Assembly (NCBI RefSeq): GCF_003601985.1
Contig: NZ_QZXA01000003.1
Coordinates: 248,001-312,000, forward strand
Reading direction: 5' to 3'
DNA length: 64,000 bases
From: Mesorhizobium jarvisii
GTDB taxonomy: Bacteria > Pseudomonadota > Alphaproteobacteria > Rhizobiales > Rhizobiaceae
The notes under the pieces were generated by a model, which searched no databases, was not told where the DNA came from, and saw nothing but the letters and a program-made list of their open reading frames with translations. The position numbers and the translations under genes were made by a program. Below, piece after piece: positions 56,841-64,000 of this stretch; position 1 is the first letter of the stretch, and every line of letters starts with the position of its first letter.

Positions 56841-59426
56841 ATGGAATCCAAGCGTTTTCCTCGGGTCAATTCATTGAAGTCAGCTTCGCCCGATGACCCC
56901 GAGGGAAAGCGTTTCAGCGGCATGAGCGGCAAGGCGGAAGGCCAGCCGCCCGGCGCGACCGCGGGCGGCAATTTCCCGCCACCTGTCGATCTCGGCGGCA
57001 ACGAAAGCCCCGCCTGGCAGGAGTATTTCTTCCTGGCGCCCAATGTGCGGTTTACCCGCACGCCGGACTACGAAGCCAGTCCGCGCCATCCGCGCCAGAT
57101 CACCTCCGAGCAAGGCGAACCGCCGGCGCCGCCGGCGCGGCAAGCCGTCGCACAGCCTGCCGCGGCTGCGCCGTCGTCAGGGGTCTCGTCCCCGTCATTG
57201 CCGGCGGCGATGAAAAGCCGGAACGCCGCTGTGGAAGCCGCCCGGCCGCCCGCCGGCAACAAAGCCGTGATGCATGAAAGATCACCGGCCTCCGTTCCGC
57301 CAAGGCATGCCAACGAAAAGGCGCGGACGGTTGTGACGGCCGGTCCGAGGACCGCTGCGCCGGTACGGGCACCCGCACCGGCCGCGTCTGCCCAGGGAAC
57401 GGTGGCGCCGGTCAAGACGACTGGCCGTGAAACCGTCCGCTGGCCCTATCTGTCGGATCACGTCTTCTTCGAGCTCATGGCGCCCTACATGATCGAAGGT
57501 TCGTCGCAGACGTCGCGAGCCGTCCCGATCCCGCGCGCCGCCGCGCCAGTTGCCGCCGGTCGGATCGATGTCCGCGCCGCGCCCTCGGCCGACCCGACCG
57601 CGTCGTTCCGCGTCATCGACTGGCTTCCAGGCCAGCAAGCCCCTGCCGCTTTGCCGGATGTCCGGCCGGCCAACTCCAACGAAGCGGCGGTTCAGCCGGC
57701 GGCGGGTGGTGTGCCGAAGCGAGCCCAGGCGCGGGTCGCAGCCCCTGCCGTCGCGGGTGATGCCGCTCCGGTGCAAATCGCACAAGGCGCCGAGGAGACC
57801 GTACAGGTTCCAGCCGCGCGCCCCTCTTCGCCGCTGCCTTTGGCCGGCAAGATCGTGCCGGCCACGACAGGCGAGGCGTACGAACTTCCCTCGGAAGAGT
57901 TGCTGCAGCAGCCGCCGGAAGGGCAGGGTTTCTACATGTCGCAGGAGCGGCTCGAGCAGAATGCCGATCTGCTGGAAAGCGTGCTCGAGGATTTCGGCGT
58001 GCGCGGCGAGATCATCCACGTTCGCCCAGGTCCGGTCGTCACCCTCTATGAGTTCGAGCCGGCGCCGGGCGTCAAATCGTCCCGCGTCATCGGTCTTGCC
58101 GATGATATCGCCCGCTCCATGTCGGCGATTTCGGCGCGCGTCGCCGTCGTGCCCGGCCGCAACGTCATCGGCATCGAGCTGCCGAACGAGACGCGAGAGA
58201 CCGTCTATTTCCGCGAACTGATCGAATCGCAGGGCTTCCGCAAGACCAGTTGCAAGCTGGCGCTTTGCCTCGGCAAGACGATCGGCGGCGAGCCCGTCAT
58301 CGCCGAACTGGCGAAGATGCCGCATCTGCTCGTCGCCGGCACCACCGGTTCCGGCAAGTCTGTCGCCATCAACACCATGATCCTGTCGCTGCTCTACCGG
58401 CTGAAGCCGGAAGAATGCCGGCTGATCATGGTCGATCCGAAGATGCTGGAACTCTCCGTCTATGATGGCATCCCGCATCTTCTGACGCCCGTCGTCACCG
58501 ATCCCAAGAAGGCCGTCACCGCACTCAAATGGGCGGTGCGCGAAATGGAGGACCGCTATCGCAAGATGGCACGGCTCGGCGTGCGCAACATCGACGGCTA
58601 CAATGAGCGCGCCGCCCAAGCCCGCGACAAGGGCGAGGCGGTCATCATGACGGTGCAGACCGGCTTCGAAAAGGGCACCGGCGAGCCGCTGTTCGAGCAG
58701 CAGGAAATCGATCTTGCGCCGATGCCTTACATCGTCGTCATCGTCGACGAGATGGCCGACCTGATGATGGTCGCCGGCAAGGAGATCGAAGGCGCCATCC
58801 AGCGCCTGGCGCAGATGGCGCGCGCCGCCGGCATCCATCTGATCATGGCAACGCAGCGCCCCTCGGTCGATGTCATCACCGGCACGATCAAGGCCAACTT
58901 CCCGACCCGAATTTCCTTCCAGGTCACCTCCAAGATCGACAGCCGCACCATCCTGGGCGAGCAGGGCGCCGAGCAGCTGCTCGGCCAGGGCGACATGCTG
59001 CACATGATGGGGGGCGGGCGGATATCACGCGTGCACGGCCCATTCGTCTCCGACGCGGAGGTCGAGCATGTCGTGGCGCATCTGAAGGCGCAGGGCCGCC
59101 CGGAATATCTGGAGACCGTGACCGCCGACGAGGACGAGGAAGAGGTCGAGGACGACCAGGGCGCGGTCTTCGACAAGGGATCGGTCGCGGCCGAGGACGG
59201 CGATTCCAGCTATGACGAAGCGGTCAAGGTGGTGGTGCGCGACAAGAAGTGTTCGACGTCCTACATTCAGCGCCGGCTCGGCATTGGCTACAACCGCGCC
59301 GCCTCCCTGGTCGAACGCATGGAGAAGGAAGGTCTGGTCGGCGCGCCCAACCATGTCGGCAAGCGCGAAATCATCATGGGCCGGCGCCCGCAGGCAGCCG
59401 CGGCCGACGACGACGGCACGGAATGA
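56841..59426 (+). CDS. ftsK: FtsK/SpoIIIE family DNA translocase without membrane domain
   Basis: DNA translocase of 861 residues. The usual four N-terminal transmembrane helices are missing. Instead there is about 350 residues of Pro/Ala-rich, low-complexity linker, with a short conserved-looking [17 protein letters not shown] segment at about 55-75. The motor domain is complete: alpha region ([20 protein letters not shown]), Walker A GTTGSGKS (500-507), Walker [14 protein letters not shown] and [16 protein letters not shown]. The gamma winged-helix is at the end ([28 protein letters not shown]). ATG at 56841; a TTG lies 6 nt upstream. Confidence 0.92.
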   Translation: MESKRFPRVNSLKSASPDDPEGKRFSGMSGKAEGQPPGATAGGNFPPPVDLGGNESPAWQEYFFLAPNVRFTRTPDYEASPRHPRQITSEQGEPPAPPARQAVAQPAAAAPSSGVSSPSLPAAMKSRNAAVEAARPPAGNKAVMHERSPASVPPRHANEKARTVVTAGPRTAAPVRAPAPAASAQGTVAPVKTTGRETVRWPYLSDHVFFELMAPYMIEGSSQTSRAVPIPRAAAPVAAGRIDVRAAPSADPTASFRVIDWLPGQQAPAALPDVRPANSNEAAVQPAAGGVPKRAQARVAAPAVAGDAAPVQIAQGAEETVQVPAARPSSPLPLAGKIVPATTGEAYELPSEELLQQPPEGQGFYMSQERLEQNADLLESVLEDFGVRGEIIHVRPGPVVTLYEFEPAPGVKSSRVIGLADDIARSMSAISARVAVVPGRNVIGIELPNETRETVYFRELIESQGFRKTSCKLALCLGKTIGGEPVIAELAKMPHLLVAGTTGSGKSVAINTMILSLLYRLKPEECRLIMVDPKMLELSVYDGIPHLLTPVVTDPKKAVTALKWAVREMEDRYRKMARLGVRNIDGYNERAAQARDKGEAVIMTVQTGFEKGTGEPLFEQQEIDLAPMPYIVVIVDEMADLMMVAGKEIEGAIQRLAQMARAAGIHLIMATQRPSVDVITGTIKANFPTRISFQVTSKIDSRTILGEQGAEQLLGQGDMLHMMGGGRISRVHGPFVSDAEVEHVVAHLKAQGRPEYLETVTADEDEEEVEDDQGAVFDKGSVAAEDGDSSYDEAVKVVVRDKKCSTSYIQRRLGIGYNRAASLVERMEKEGLVGAPNHVGKREIIMGRRPQAAAADDDGTE

Positions 59427-59470
59427 TCGGCGGTCCTTTCGGCGATCGGGCTTCTTGCGACGCGTAATAA

Positions 59471-59494
59471 AAAAGGCCGGTCGCCCGGCCTTTT
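59471..59494. terminator. Bidirectional rho-independent terminator
   Basis: Perfect 10-bp arms AAAAGGCCGG and CCGGCCTTTT with a TCGC loop. The A-run and T-run on the two sides give a U-tract on both strands. It lies between the convergent ftsK and fsa genes. Confidence 0.88.
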
Positions 59495-59513
59495 CTATTG
59501 AAGCAGTGCGATC

Positions 59514-60170
59514 TCAGCCGATCTTCTGGCCGGTCTTGGCCCAATCTGCGAGGAACTGTTCCAGGCCCTTGTCGGTCAGCGGGTGCTTGACCAGCGCCTT
59601 CAGCGTCGCCGGCGGCGCGGTGATGACATCGGCGCCGATCAGGGCCGCCTGCTTGACGTGGTTCACCGTGCGCACCGATGCGGTCAGGATCTCGGTCTGG
59701 AAGTCGTAATTGTCGTAGATCTGGCGGATCTCCTGGATCAGCTCCATGCCGTCCGAGCCGGTGTCGTCGATGCGGCCGACGAAGGGCGAGATGAACGAGG
59801 CGCCGGCCTTGGCGGCGAGCAGCGCCTGATTCGCCGAGAAGCACAGCGTGACGTTGACCATGCGGTTCATCTGGGTGCGGATCGTCTTGCAGGCCTTCAG
59901 GCCGTCCAGCGTCAGCGGCACCTTGATGCAGACATTGGGCGCGATCTTGGCCAGCACCTCGGCCTCCGCCATCATGTCCTTGTATTCGGTCGCCACGACT
60001 TCGGCCGAGACCGGGCCGGCGACGATATCGCAGATCTGCTTGGTGACGTCGGCGATCTTGCCGCCGGATTTGAGAATCAGCGACGGATTGGTGGTGACGC
60101 CGTCGAGCAGCCCCAGATCGTTCAGCTCACGGATATCCTTGATGTCGGCGGTGTCGACAAAAAATTTCAT
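59514..60170 (-). CDS. fsa: Fructose-6-phosphate aldolase / transaldolase-like
   Basis: Transaldolase-like enzyme of 218 residues, the short form (Fsa/TalC). Schiff-base lysine Lys83 lies in [19 protein letters not shown] is the family start, [10 protein letters not shown] follows, and [13 protein letters not shown] is the phosphate-side segment. Whether it is fructose-6-phosphate aldolase or transaldolase cannot be decided from sequence. Terminator on the 3' side; divergent from priA. Confidence 0.92.
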   Translation of the reverse strand: MKFFVDTADIKDIRELNDLGLLDGVTTNPSLILKSGGKIADVTKQICDIVAGPVSAEVVATEYKDMMAEAEVLAKIAPNVCIKVPLTLDGLKACKTIRTQMNRMVNVTLCFSANQALLAAKAGASFISPFVGRIDDTGSDGMELIQEIRQIYDNYDFQTEILTASVRTVNHVKQAALIGADVITAPPATLKALVKHPLTDKGLEQFLADWAKTGQKIG

Positions 60171-60261
60171 GGCGGGTCTCCTGACGATTTCGTCGTGCCT
60201 GGGAAGGCACGTTCAGCGTTGCTCTTTGATCTAGACCAAAGTCGGGGCAAGGTCACGCCTC

Positions 60262-62445
60262 ATGATCGAAGATTCGCCCTTTGTCGCAGCCGCACCGGTG
60301 CTGGTGCCGATGCCTGCCGAACGCCCCTACACCTATGCCGTGCCGGCCGGCATGCGCGTCGTGCCAGGGTCGATCGTGCGCGTGCCGCTCGGGCCGCGCC
60401 AGGTTGCCGGCATCGTCTGGGATGGCGCGGTCGAGACTGTCGACGCGAAAAAACTGCGCGCGATCGAACAGGTCTTCGACTGCCCGCCGATCGACCGTTC
60501 GATGCGCCGTTTCGTCGACTGGGTGGCGCAATACACGCTGTCGGCGCCGGGCATGGTGGCGCGCATGCTGCTCAGAGCGCCGGAGGCCTTTGACCCGGAG
60601 CCCTGGATCGAGGGATTGCAACGCACGCTTATCGTTCCCGACCGGATGACGGATGCGCGGGCGCGCGTGCTGGAAACGGCCGAAGGCGGGCTGGCCTGGA
60701 CGCGGTCGGGCCTCGCGCATGCGGCGGGTGTGTCGTCGACGGTGATCGAGGGGCTGAAGGCGCAAGGCGTGTTCGAGACGGTGATGATCCCGCCGCGCCC
60801 GGTCGTGGCAGCACCTGATCCGAGCTATGCCGTGCCGGAATTGATGCCGGACCAGAGCGACGCCGCATCGATGCTGCGCGCCAATGTCGCGGCCGGCGCC
60901 TTCAACGTCGCGCTGCTCGACGGCGTCACCGGGTCTGGCAAGACGGAGGTCTATTTCGAGGCGGTGGCGGCGGCGCTCGACCAGGGCAAGCAGGTGCTGA
61001 TCCTTTTGCCGGAAATTGCGCTGACCCACGCTTTCCTCGAACGCTTCCAGCAGCGCTTCGGCGCCAAGCCGGGCGAATGGCATTCCGACCTGCCGCCCAG
61101 GATGCGCGAAAAAGTCTGGCGGCAGGTGGCGGAAGGCACGGTGCGCGTCGTTGCCGGCGCGCGCTCGGCGCTGTTCCTGCCGTTCAAGGAGCTTGGCCTG
61201 ATCGTCGTCGACGAAGAGCACGACCCTGCCTACAAGCAGGAGGACCGTGTCTTCTACAATGCGCGCGACATGGCGGTGGTGCGCGGCCATATTGGCGGCT
61301 TTCCGGTGGTGCTGGCGTCGGCGACGCCTTCGGTCGAGAGCCGCGTCAATGCGAGCCAAGGCAAGTACAACAGGGCCATCCTTTCCGCCCGCTTCGCCGA
61401 GGCGGCGCTGCCGCAGCTGAAGTCGATCGACTTGCGGCGCGCGCCACCGGCGCGTGGCGGCTTCCTGTCTCCGGTGCTGATCGACCATATGCGCAAGACG
61501 CTGGAGAAGAAGGAACAGTCGCTCCTGTTCCTCAACCGGCGCGGCTATGCGCCGCTGACGCTGTGCCGCGTCTGCGGCCACCGTTTCGGCTGCCCGGTCT
61601 GTTCGGCCTGGCTGGTCGAGCATCGCTTTCGAGGCCAACTGGTCTGCCATCATTGCGGGCACAATGAACGCCGCCCCGAAGCCTGCCCGGAATGCGGTAC
61701 GCTCGACCATCTGGTCGCCTGCGGCCCGGGTGTCGAGCGCATCGCCGAGGAGGTCGTCACGCATTTCCCCGATGCGCGCACCATCGTCTTGTCGTCCGAC
61801 CTGATGGGCGGGGTGCGGCGGCTGCGGCTGGAACTGGAAGCGATCGCCGATGGCGAGGCCGATATCGTCATCGGCACGCAGCTCGTGGCCAAGGGCCACA
61901 ATTTTCCCAACATGACGCTGGTCGGCGTCGTCGATGCCGATCTCGGTCTTGCCAATGGCGATCCGCGCGCCGCCGAGCGCACCTTCCAGCTGCTCAGCCA
62001 GGTGACCGGCCGCGCCGGCCGCACCGGCAAGAAGAGCCTCGGCCTGCTGCAGACTTTCCAGCCCGACCATCCGGTGATGCGGGCGATCGTCTCGGGCGAT
62101 GCCGAGGCTTTTTACGAGCGCGAGATCGCCGAGCGGGAGCGGGCGGCCCTGCCGCCCTTCGGCCGGTTGGCCGGCGTCATCGTCAGCGCGGTGACGCGAG
62201 CGGAAGCGGAAGGGCATGCACGCGGCCTGCGCCGCGCTGCGCCCGAGGCGTCGGACCTGTTCGTGCTGGGGCCGGCGGAAGCGCCGCTCTCCCTACTCGG
62301 CGGTCGCCATAGGTTCCGCCTGCTGATCCAGGGCGAACGGCGCGCCGACATGCAAGGATTTATCCGCACCATGCTGGCCAATGGGCCGAAGCAGCGCGGC
62401 TCGGTCCGGGTGCAGGTCGACATCGACCCGCAGAGCTTTTTGTAA
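60262..62445 (+). CDS. priA: Primosomal protein N' (replication restart helicase PriA)
   Basis: 3'-5' superfamily 2 helicase that reloads the replisome at stalled forks, 727 residues. The N-terminal DNA-binding domain (1-200) precedes Walker A GVTGSGKT (221-228), VVDEEHDPAYKQ (DEEH box), and the zinc-binding insertion with eight cysteines (CRVCGHRFGCPVC... CHHCGHNERRPEACPECG). C-terminal helicase motifs include GTQLVAKGHNFPNMTLVGVVDAD and QVTGRAGR. ATG at 60262, divergent from fsa. Confidence 0.97.
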   Translation: MIEDSPFVAAAPVLVPMPAERPYTYAVPAGMRVVPGSIVRVPLGPRQVAGIVWDGAVETVDAKKLRAIEQVFDCPPIDRSMRRFVDWVAQYTLSAPGMVARMLLRAPEAFDPEPWIEGLQRTLIVPDRMTDARARVLETAEGGLAWTRSGLAHAAGVSSTVIEGLKAQGVFETVMIPPRPVVAAPDPSYAVPELMPDQSDAASMLRANVAAGAFNVALLDGVTGSGKTEVYFEAVAAALDQGKQVLILLPEIALTHAFLERFQQRFGAKPGEWHSDLPPRMREKVWRQVAEGTVRVVAGARSALFLPFKELGLIVVDEEHDPAYKQEDRVFYNARDMAVVRGHIGGFPVVLASATPSVESRVNASQGKYNRAILSARFAEAALPQLKSIDLRRAPPARGGFLSPVLIDHMRKTLEKKEQSLLFLNRRGYAPLTLCRVCGHRFGCPVCSAWLVEHRFRGQLVCHHCGHNERRPEACPECGTLDHLVACGPGVERIAEEVVTHFPDARTIVLSSDLMGGVRRLRLELEAIADGEADIVIGTQLVAKGHNFPNMTLVGVVDADLGLANGDPRAAERTFQLLSQVTGRAGRTGKKSLGLLQTFQPDHPVMRAIVSGDAEAFYEREIAERERAALPPFGRLAGVIVSAVTRAEAEGHARGLRRAAPEASDLFVLGPAEAPLSLLGGRHRFRLLIQGERRADMQGFIRTMLANGPKQRGSVRVQVDIDPQSFL

Positions 62446-62495
62446 GGTCGCCATATCGGCGATAGGCTGCTGGCCAGCGAGAAACGGAAGATCAC

Positions 62496-63191
62496 ATGAA
62501 AACCCTTGGCTTGCTCGGCGGCATGAGCTGGGAATCGACCGCCATCTACTATCGCCTGCTCAACGAGATCGTGCGCGATCGCCTTGGCGGGCTGCATTCG
62601 GCGAAGCTGCTGCTCTGGTCGTTCGACTTCGCCGAGATCGCCGAGCGGCAGCATCATGGCGATTGGGACGGCGCCGGCGTGCTTCTGATTGATGCCGCGC
62701 GCAAGCTGGAGGCGGGCGGCGCGGAGGGTCTGGTTCTGTGCACCAACACCATGCACAGACTGGCTGACCAGGTGCAGGCGGCGGTGTCGATCCCCTTGAT
62801 CCATATCGCTGACGCCACGGCGGCGGCGATCAAGCGCACCGGCATGCAGCGCCCGGCGCTGCTGGCGACGCGCTTCACCATGGAGCAGGATTTCTACAAG
62901 GGCCGGCTTGCCGACAAATACGGCCTCTCGCCAGTGGTGCCCGATACGGCCGGGCGCGACATGGTGCATCGCGTCATCTATGAGGAGCTCTGCCAAGGCA
63001 TCGTCACCGAAGCCTCGAAGGCGGCTTATATCGAAGAGGCCGAACGCCTGCGCCGCGACGAGGCCGCCGACAGCATCATCATGGGCTGCACCGAGATCAC
63101 CATGCTGATCGGACAGGACGATTTCGACATTCCGGTATTCGACACGACACGCATCCATGCCGAGGCGGCGGTGGAATTCGCGCTCGGTTGA
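62496..63191 (+). CDS. Aspartate/glutamate racemase family protein
   Basis: Racemase of 231 residues, similar to E. coli YgeA. The two catalytic cysteines are Cys82 in CTNTMH and Cys198 in GCTEI. It starts MKTLGLLGGMSWEST, which is the aspartate racemase subfamily's mark. It may interconvert L/D-amino acids for peptidoglycan or osmoprotection; the substrate cannot be read. ATG at 62496, 50 bp after priA. Confidence 0.92.
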   Translation: MKTLGLLGGMSWESTAIYYRLLNEIVRDRLGGLHSAKLLLWSFDFAEIAERQHHGDWDGAGVLLIDAARKLEAGGAEGLVLCTNTMHRLADQVQAAVSIPLIHIADATAAAIKRTGMQRPALLATRFTMEQDFYKGRLADKYGLSPVVPDTAGRDMVHRVIYEELCQGIVTEASKAAYIEEAERLRRDEAADSIIMGCTEITMLIGQDDFDIPVFDTTRIHAEAAVEFALG

Positions 63192-63210
63192 CGCGCTCTC
63201 TTTTGATTTT

Positions 63211-63287
63211 GACGCAATTCCTTAGGGAAAACGCTGCGCGTTTTTCCCGGGAGAACCGTTTCACACTTTTCCTGGCATTGCTTTGAA
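63211..63287. repeat. Interspersed palindromic element (copy 7)
   Basis: A short rhizobial-type intergenic element: GACGCAATTCC at the left, hairpin GGGAAAACGC/GCGTTTTTCCC (63225-63250, one bulge) and the right motif TTTTCCTGGCATTGCTTTGA. It lies between the racemase and the small membrane protein and could serve as terminator. Confidence 0.6.
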
Positions 63288-63368
63288 AGTGCCTGATGCC
63301 ATCTGGCGCGGCGCTTTTCCTCGGCTAGAATGCCCGGAATTTCAAAACAGGCATTTCGAGGGGACACA

Positions 63369-63764
63369 ATGGACTTTGCGCTTCCATGGCCGACGAGCCA
63401 GGGCGAATGGCTGGCCTGGTCGAGCGCAGTCTTCACCGTGCTGCTCGGCCTTCTGTTTTTCCTGGCACCCAGCCTGGCCTTCCGCATCCTGCGCCTGCAG
63501 GCGAAGCCGGAGAAAGCGGCGGCGATCGCCGAGGGGCGTGGCCGGATGTCGGGCTTCTATCTCGGCGTCGGCCTGTGCTGCATCCTCTTGGCGCAGCCGC
63601 TGGTTTACATGGCGCTCGGCTTCTCCTGGCTGTTCACGGCCTTCGGCCGGCTGCTGTCGATGATGTCGGATGGCGCCAATACACCTTTCAATTGGGTTTC
63701 CATTGTGGTGGAATTGGTCCTGGCGGCGTTGCCGCTTGCCTTTGCCTTCGGCTTTGTGCCTTGA
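63369..63764 (+). CDS. Small four-helix membrane protein
   Basis: Hypothetical inner-membrane protein of 131 residues with about four hydrophobic segments (about 15-38, 62-82, 84-96 and 108-128). It resembles DUF4345-type proteins, but I am not sure. ATG at 63369 with GAGGGGACAC upstream. The following 236 bp to the window end holds no gene that I can see; an AT-rich stretch near 63920-63950 may be a promoter for the next gene. Confidence 0.7.
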   Translation: MDFALPWPTSQGEWLAWSSAVFTVLLGLLFFLAPSLAFRILRLQAKPEKAAAIAEGRGRMSGFYLGVGLCCILLAQPLVYMALGFSWLFTAFGRLLSMMSDGANTPFNWVSIVVELVLAALPLAFAFGFVP

Positions 63765-64000
63765 ATCGCTAGCTATTCCGTGGCGCGAGGCGAGACTCTT
63801 TCGCCGGATGCGACAATAGTGCCTGAAAAGCATGCGGAACGACGCATTGCGGTCTTAAAATGCCTGTGCTAGACGGCAATCGACTTTCGGCCGGGGATAG
63901 CGGAAGCCGCGCCTCCGTGCTTGAAAAAATGCAGTAAGGTCAAAGATTTAGCCAGAGTTTTTGCTCGCGCCAACAATCTGCGGCCTGTCAGACAAGAGAA

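Noticed and set aside
60253..62217. 654-codon open frame opposite priA
   Set aside because: priA motifs are unmistakable on the plus strand; the antisense frame is compositional.
63920..63950. Candidate promoter TTGAAA...GATTTA near the window end
   Set aside because: The -10 match is weak and no downstream gene is visible in the window to support it.

Overview
The window is a GC-rich, densely coded chromosomal segment of an alphaproteobacterium. It is most likely a member of Rhizobiales/Phyllobacteriaceae, probably Mesorhizobium or a close relative. I base this on the very large NAD-dependent glutamate dehydrogenase, an Usg protein, DUF1674 beside HtpX, the RsmB–heparinase-like–PurH run, and many short interspersed palindromic intergenic elements of the kind common in rhizobia. 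This is inference from gene content; no rRNA or tRNA gene is present to confirm it. I see no transposase, integrase, phage gene, CRISPR array or conjugation gene, so this is essentially core and near-core chromosome.

Layout. 1-5.5 kb: a carbohydrate-type ABC importer (binding protein, two permeases, no ATPase), an M81 (MlrC-like) protein, and a divergent short-chain dehydrogenase cut by the window edge. 5.5-10.9 kb (minus strand): M3 oligopeptidase, a secreted SnoaL-like protein, beta-carbonic anhydrase, a DUF429 protein with an in-frame 21-bp tandem repeat, pyridoxal kinase and a small membrane protein. 11.1-14.3 kb: a LemA lipoprotein followed by three TPM-domain proteins, the first two a recent tandem duplication. 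14.4-24.4 kb: GNAT acetyltransferase, inorganic pyrophosphatase, a TetR/MFS divergent pair with two operator-like palindromes, TypA/BipA, DUF1062, a lower-GC secreted phosphoesterase, LysE exporter, a YCII-like protein and an AhpD-like protein. 24.5-39.3 kb: NAD-GDH, an Atg22-type MFS protein, PurH, a heparinase II/III-like protein, RsmB, HtpX, DUF1674 (SdhAF4-like), a HAD phosphatase and a transglutaminase-like protein. 39.3-53.2 kb: a TadG-like von Willebrand protein, cyclopropane fatty-acid synthase, MOSC protein, acetyl-CoA synthetase, Usg, two aldo/keto reductases, an SGNH hydrolase, a LysR/MFS divergent pair and a YggS protein. 53.4-64 kb: LeuS, LptE, an FtsK without membrane segments, fructose-6-phosphate aldolase, PriA, an Asp/Glu racemase and a small membrane protein.

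The least explained features are: (i) a minus-strand mini-gene at about 41256-41503, with a promoter-like sequence, an almost full-length Shine-Dalgarno match, a 23-codon ORF ending in a hairpin, and a rho-independent terminator; (ii) the FtsK that lacks the usual N-terminal membrane domain; (iii) the tpm tandem duplication, whose first copy has its 5' end built from an interspersed palindromic element; (iv) the heptapeptide expansion in the DUF429 protein; and (v) a run of hairpins ahead of the TadG-like gene. Seven interspersed palindromic elements and one simple hairpin motif are mapped. Two of them have been captured into reading frames.

All calls come from reading the sequence by eye. 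Start sites were chosen from ribosome-binding sites, overlaps and family lengths, and are less certain than the ends.
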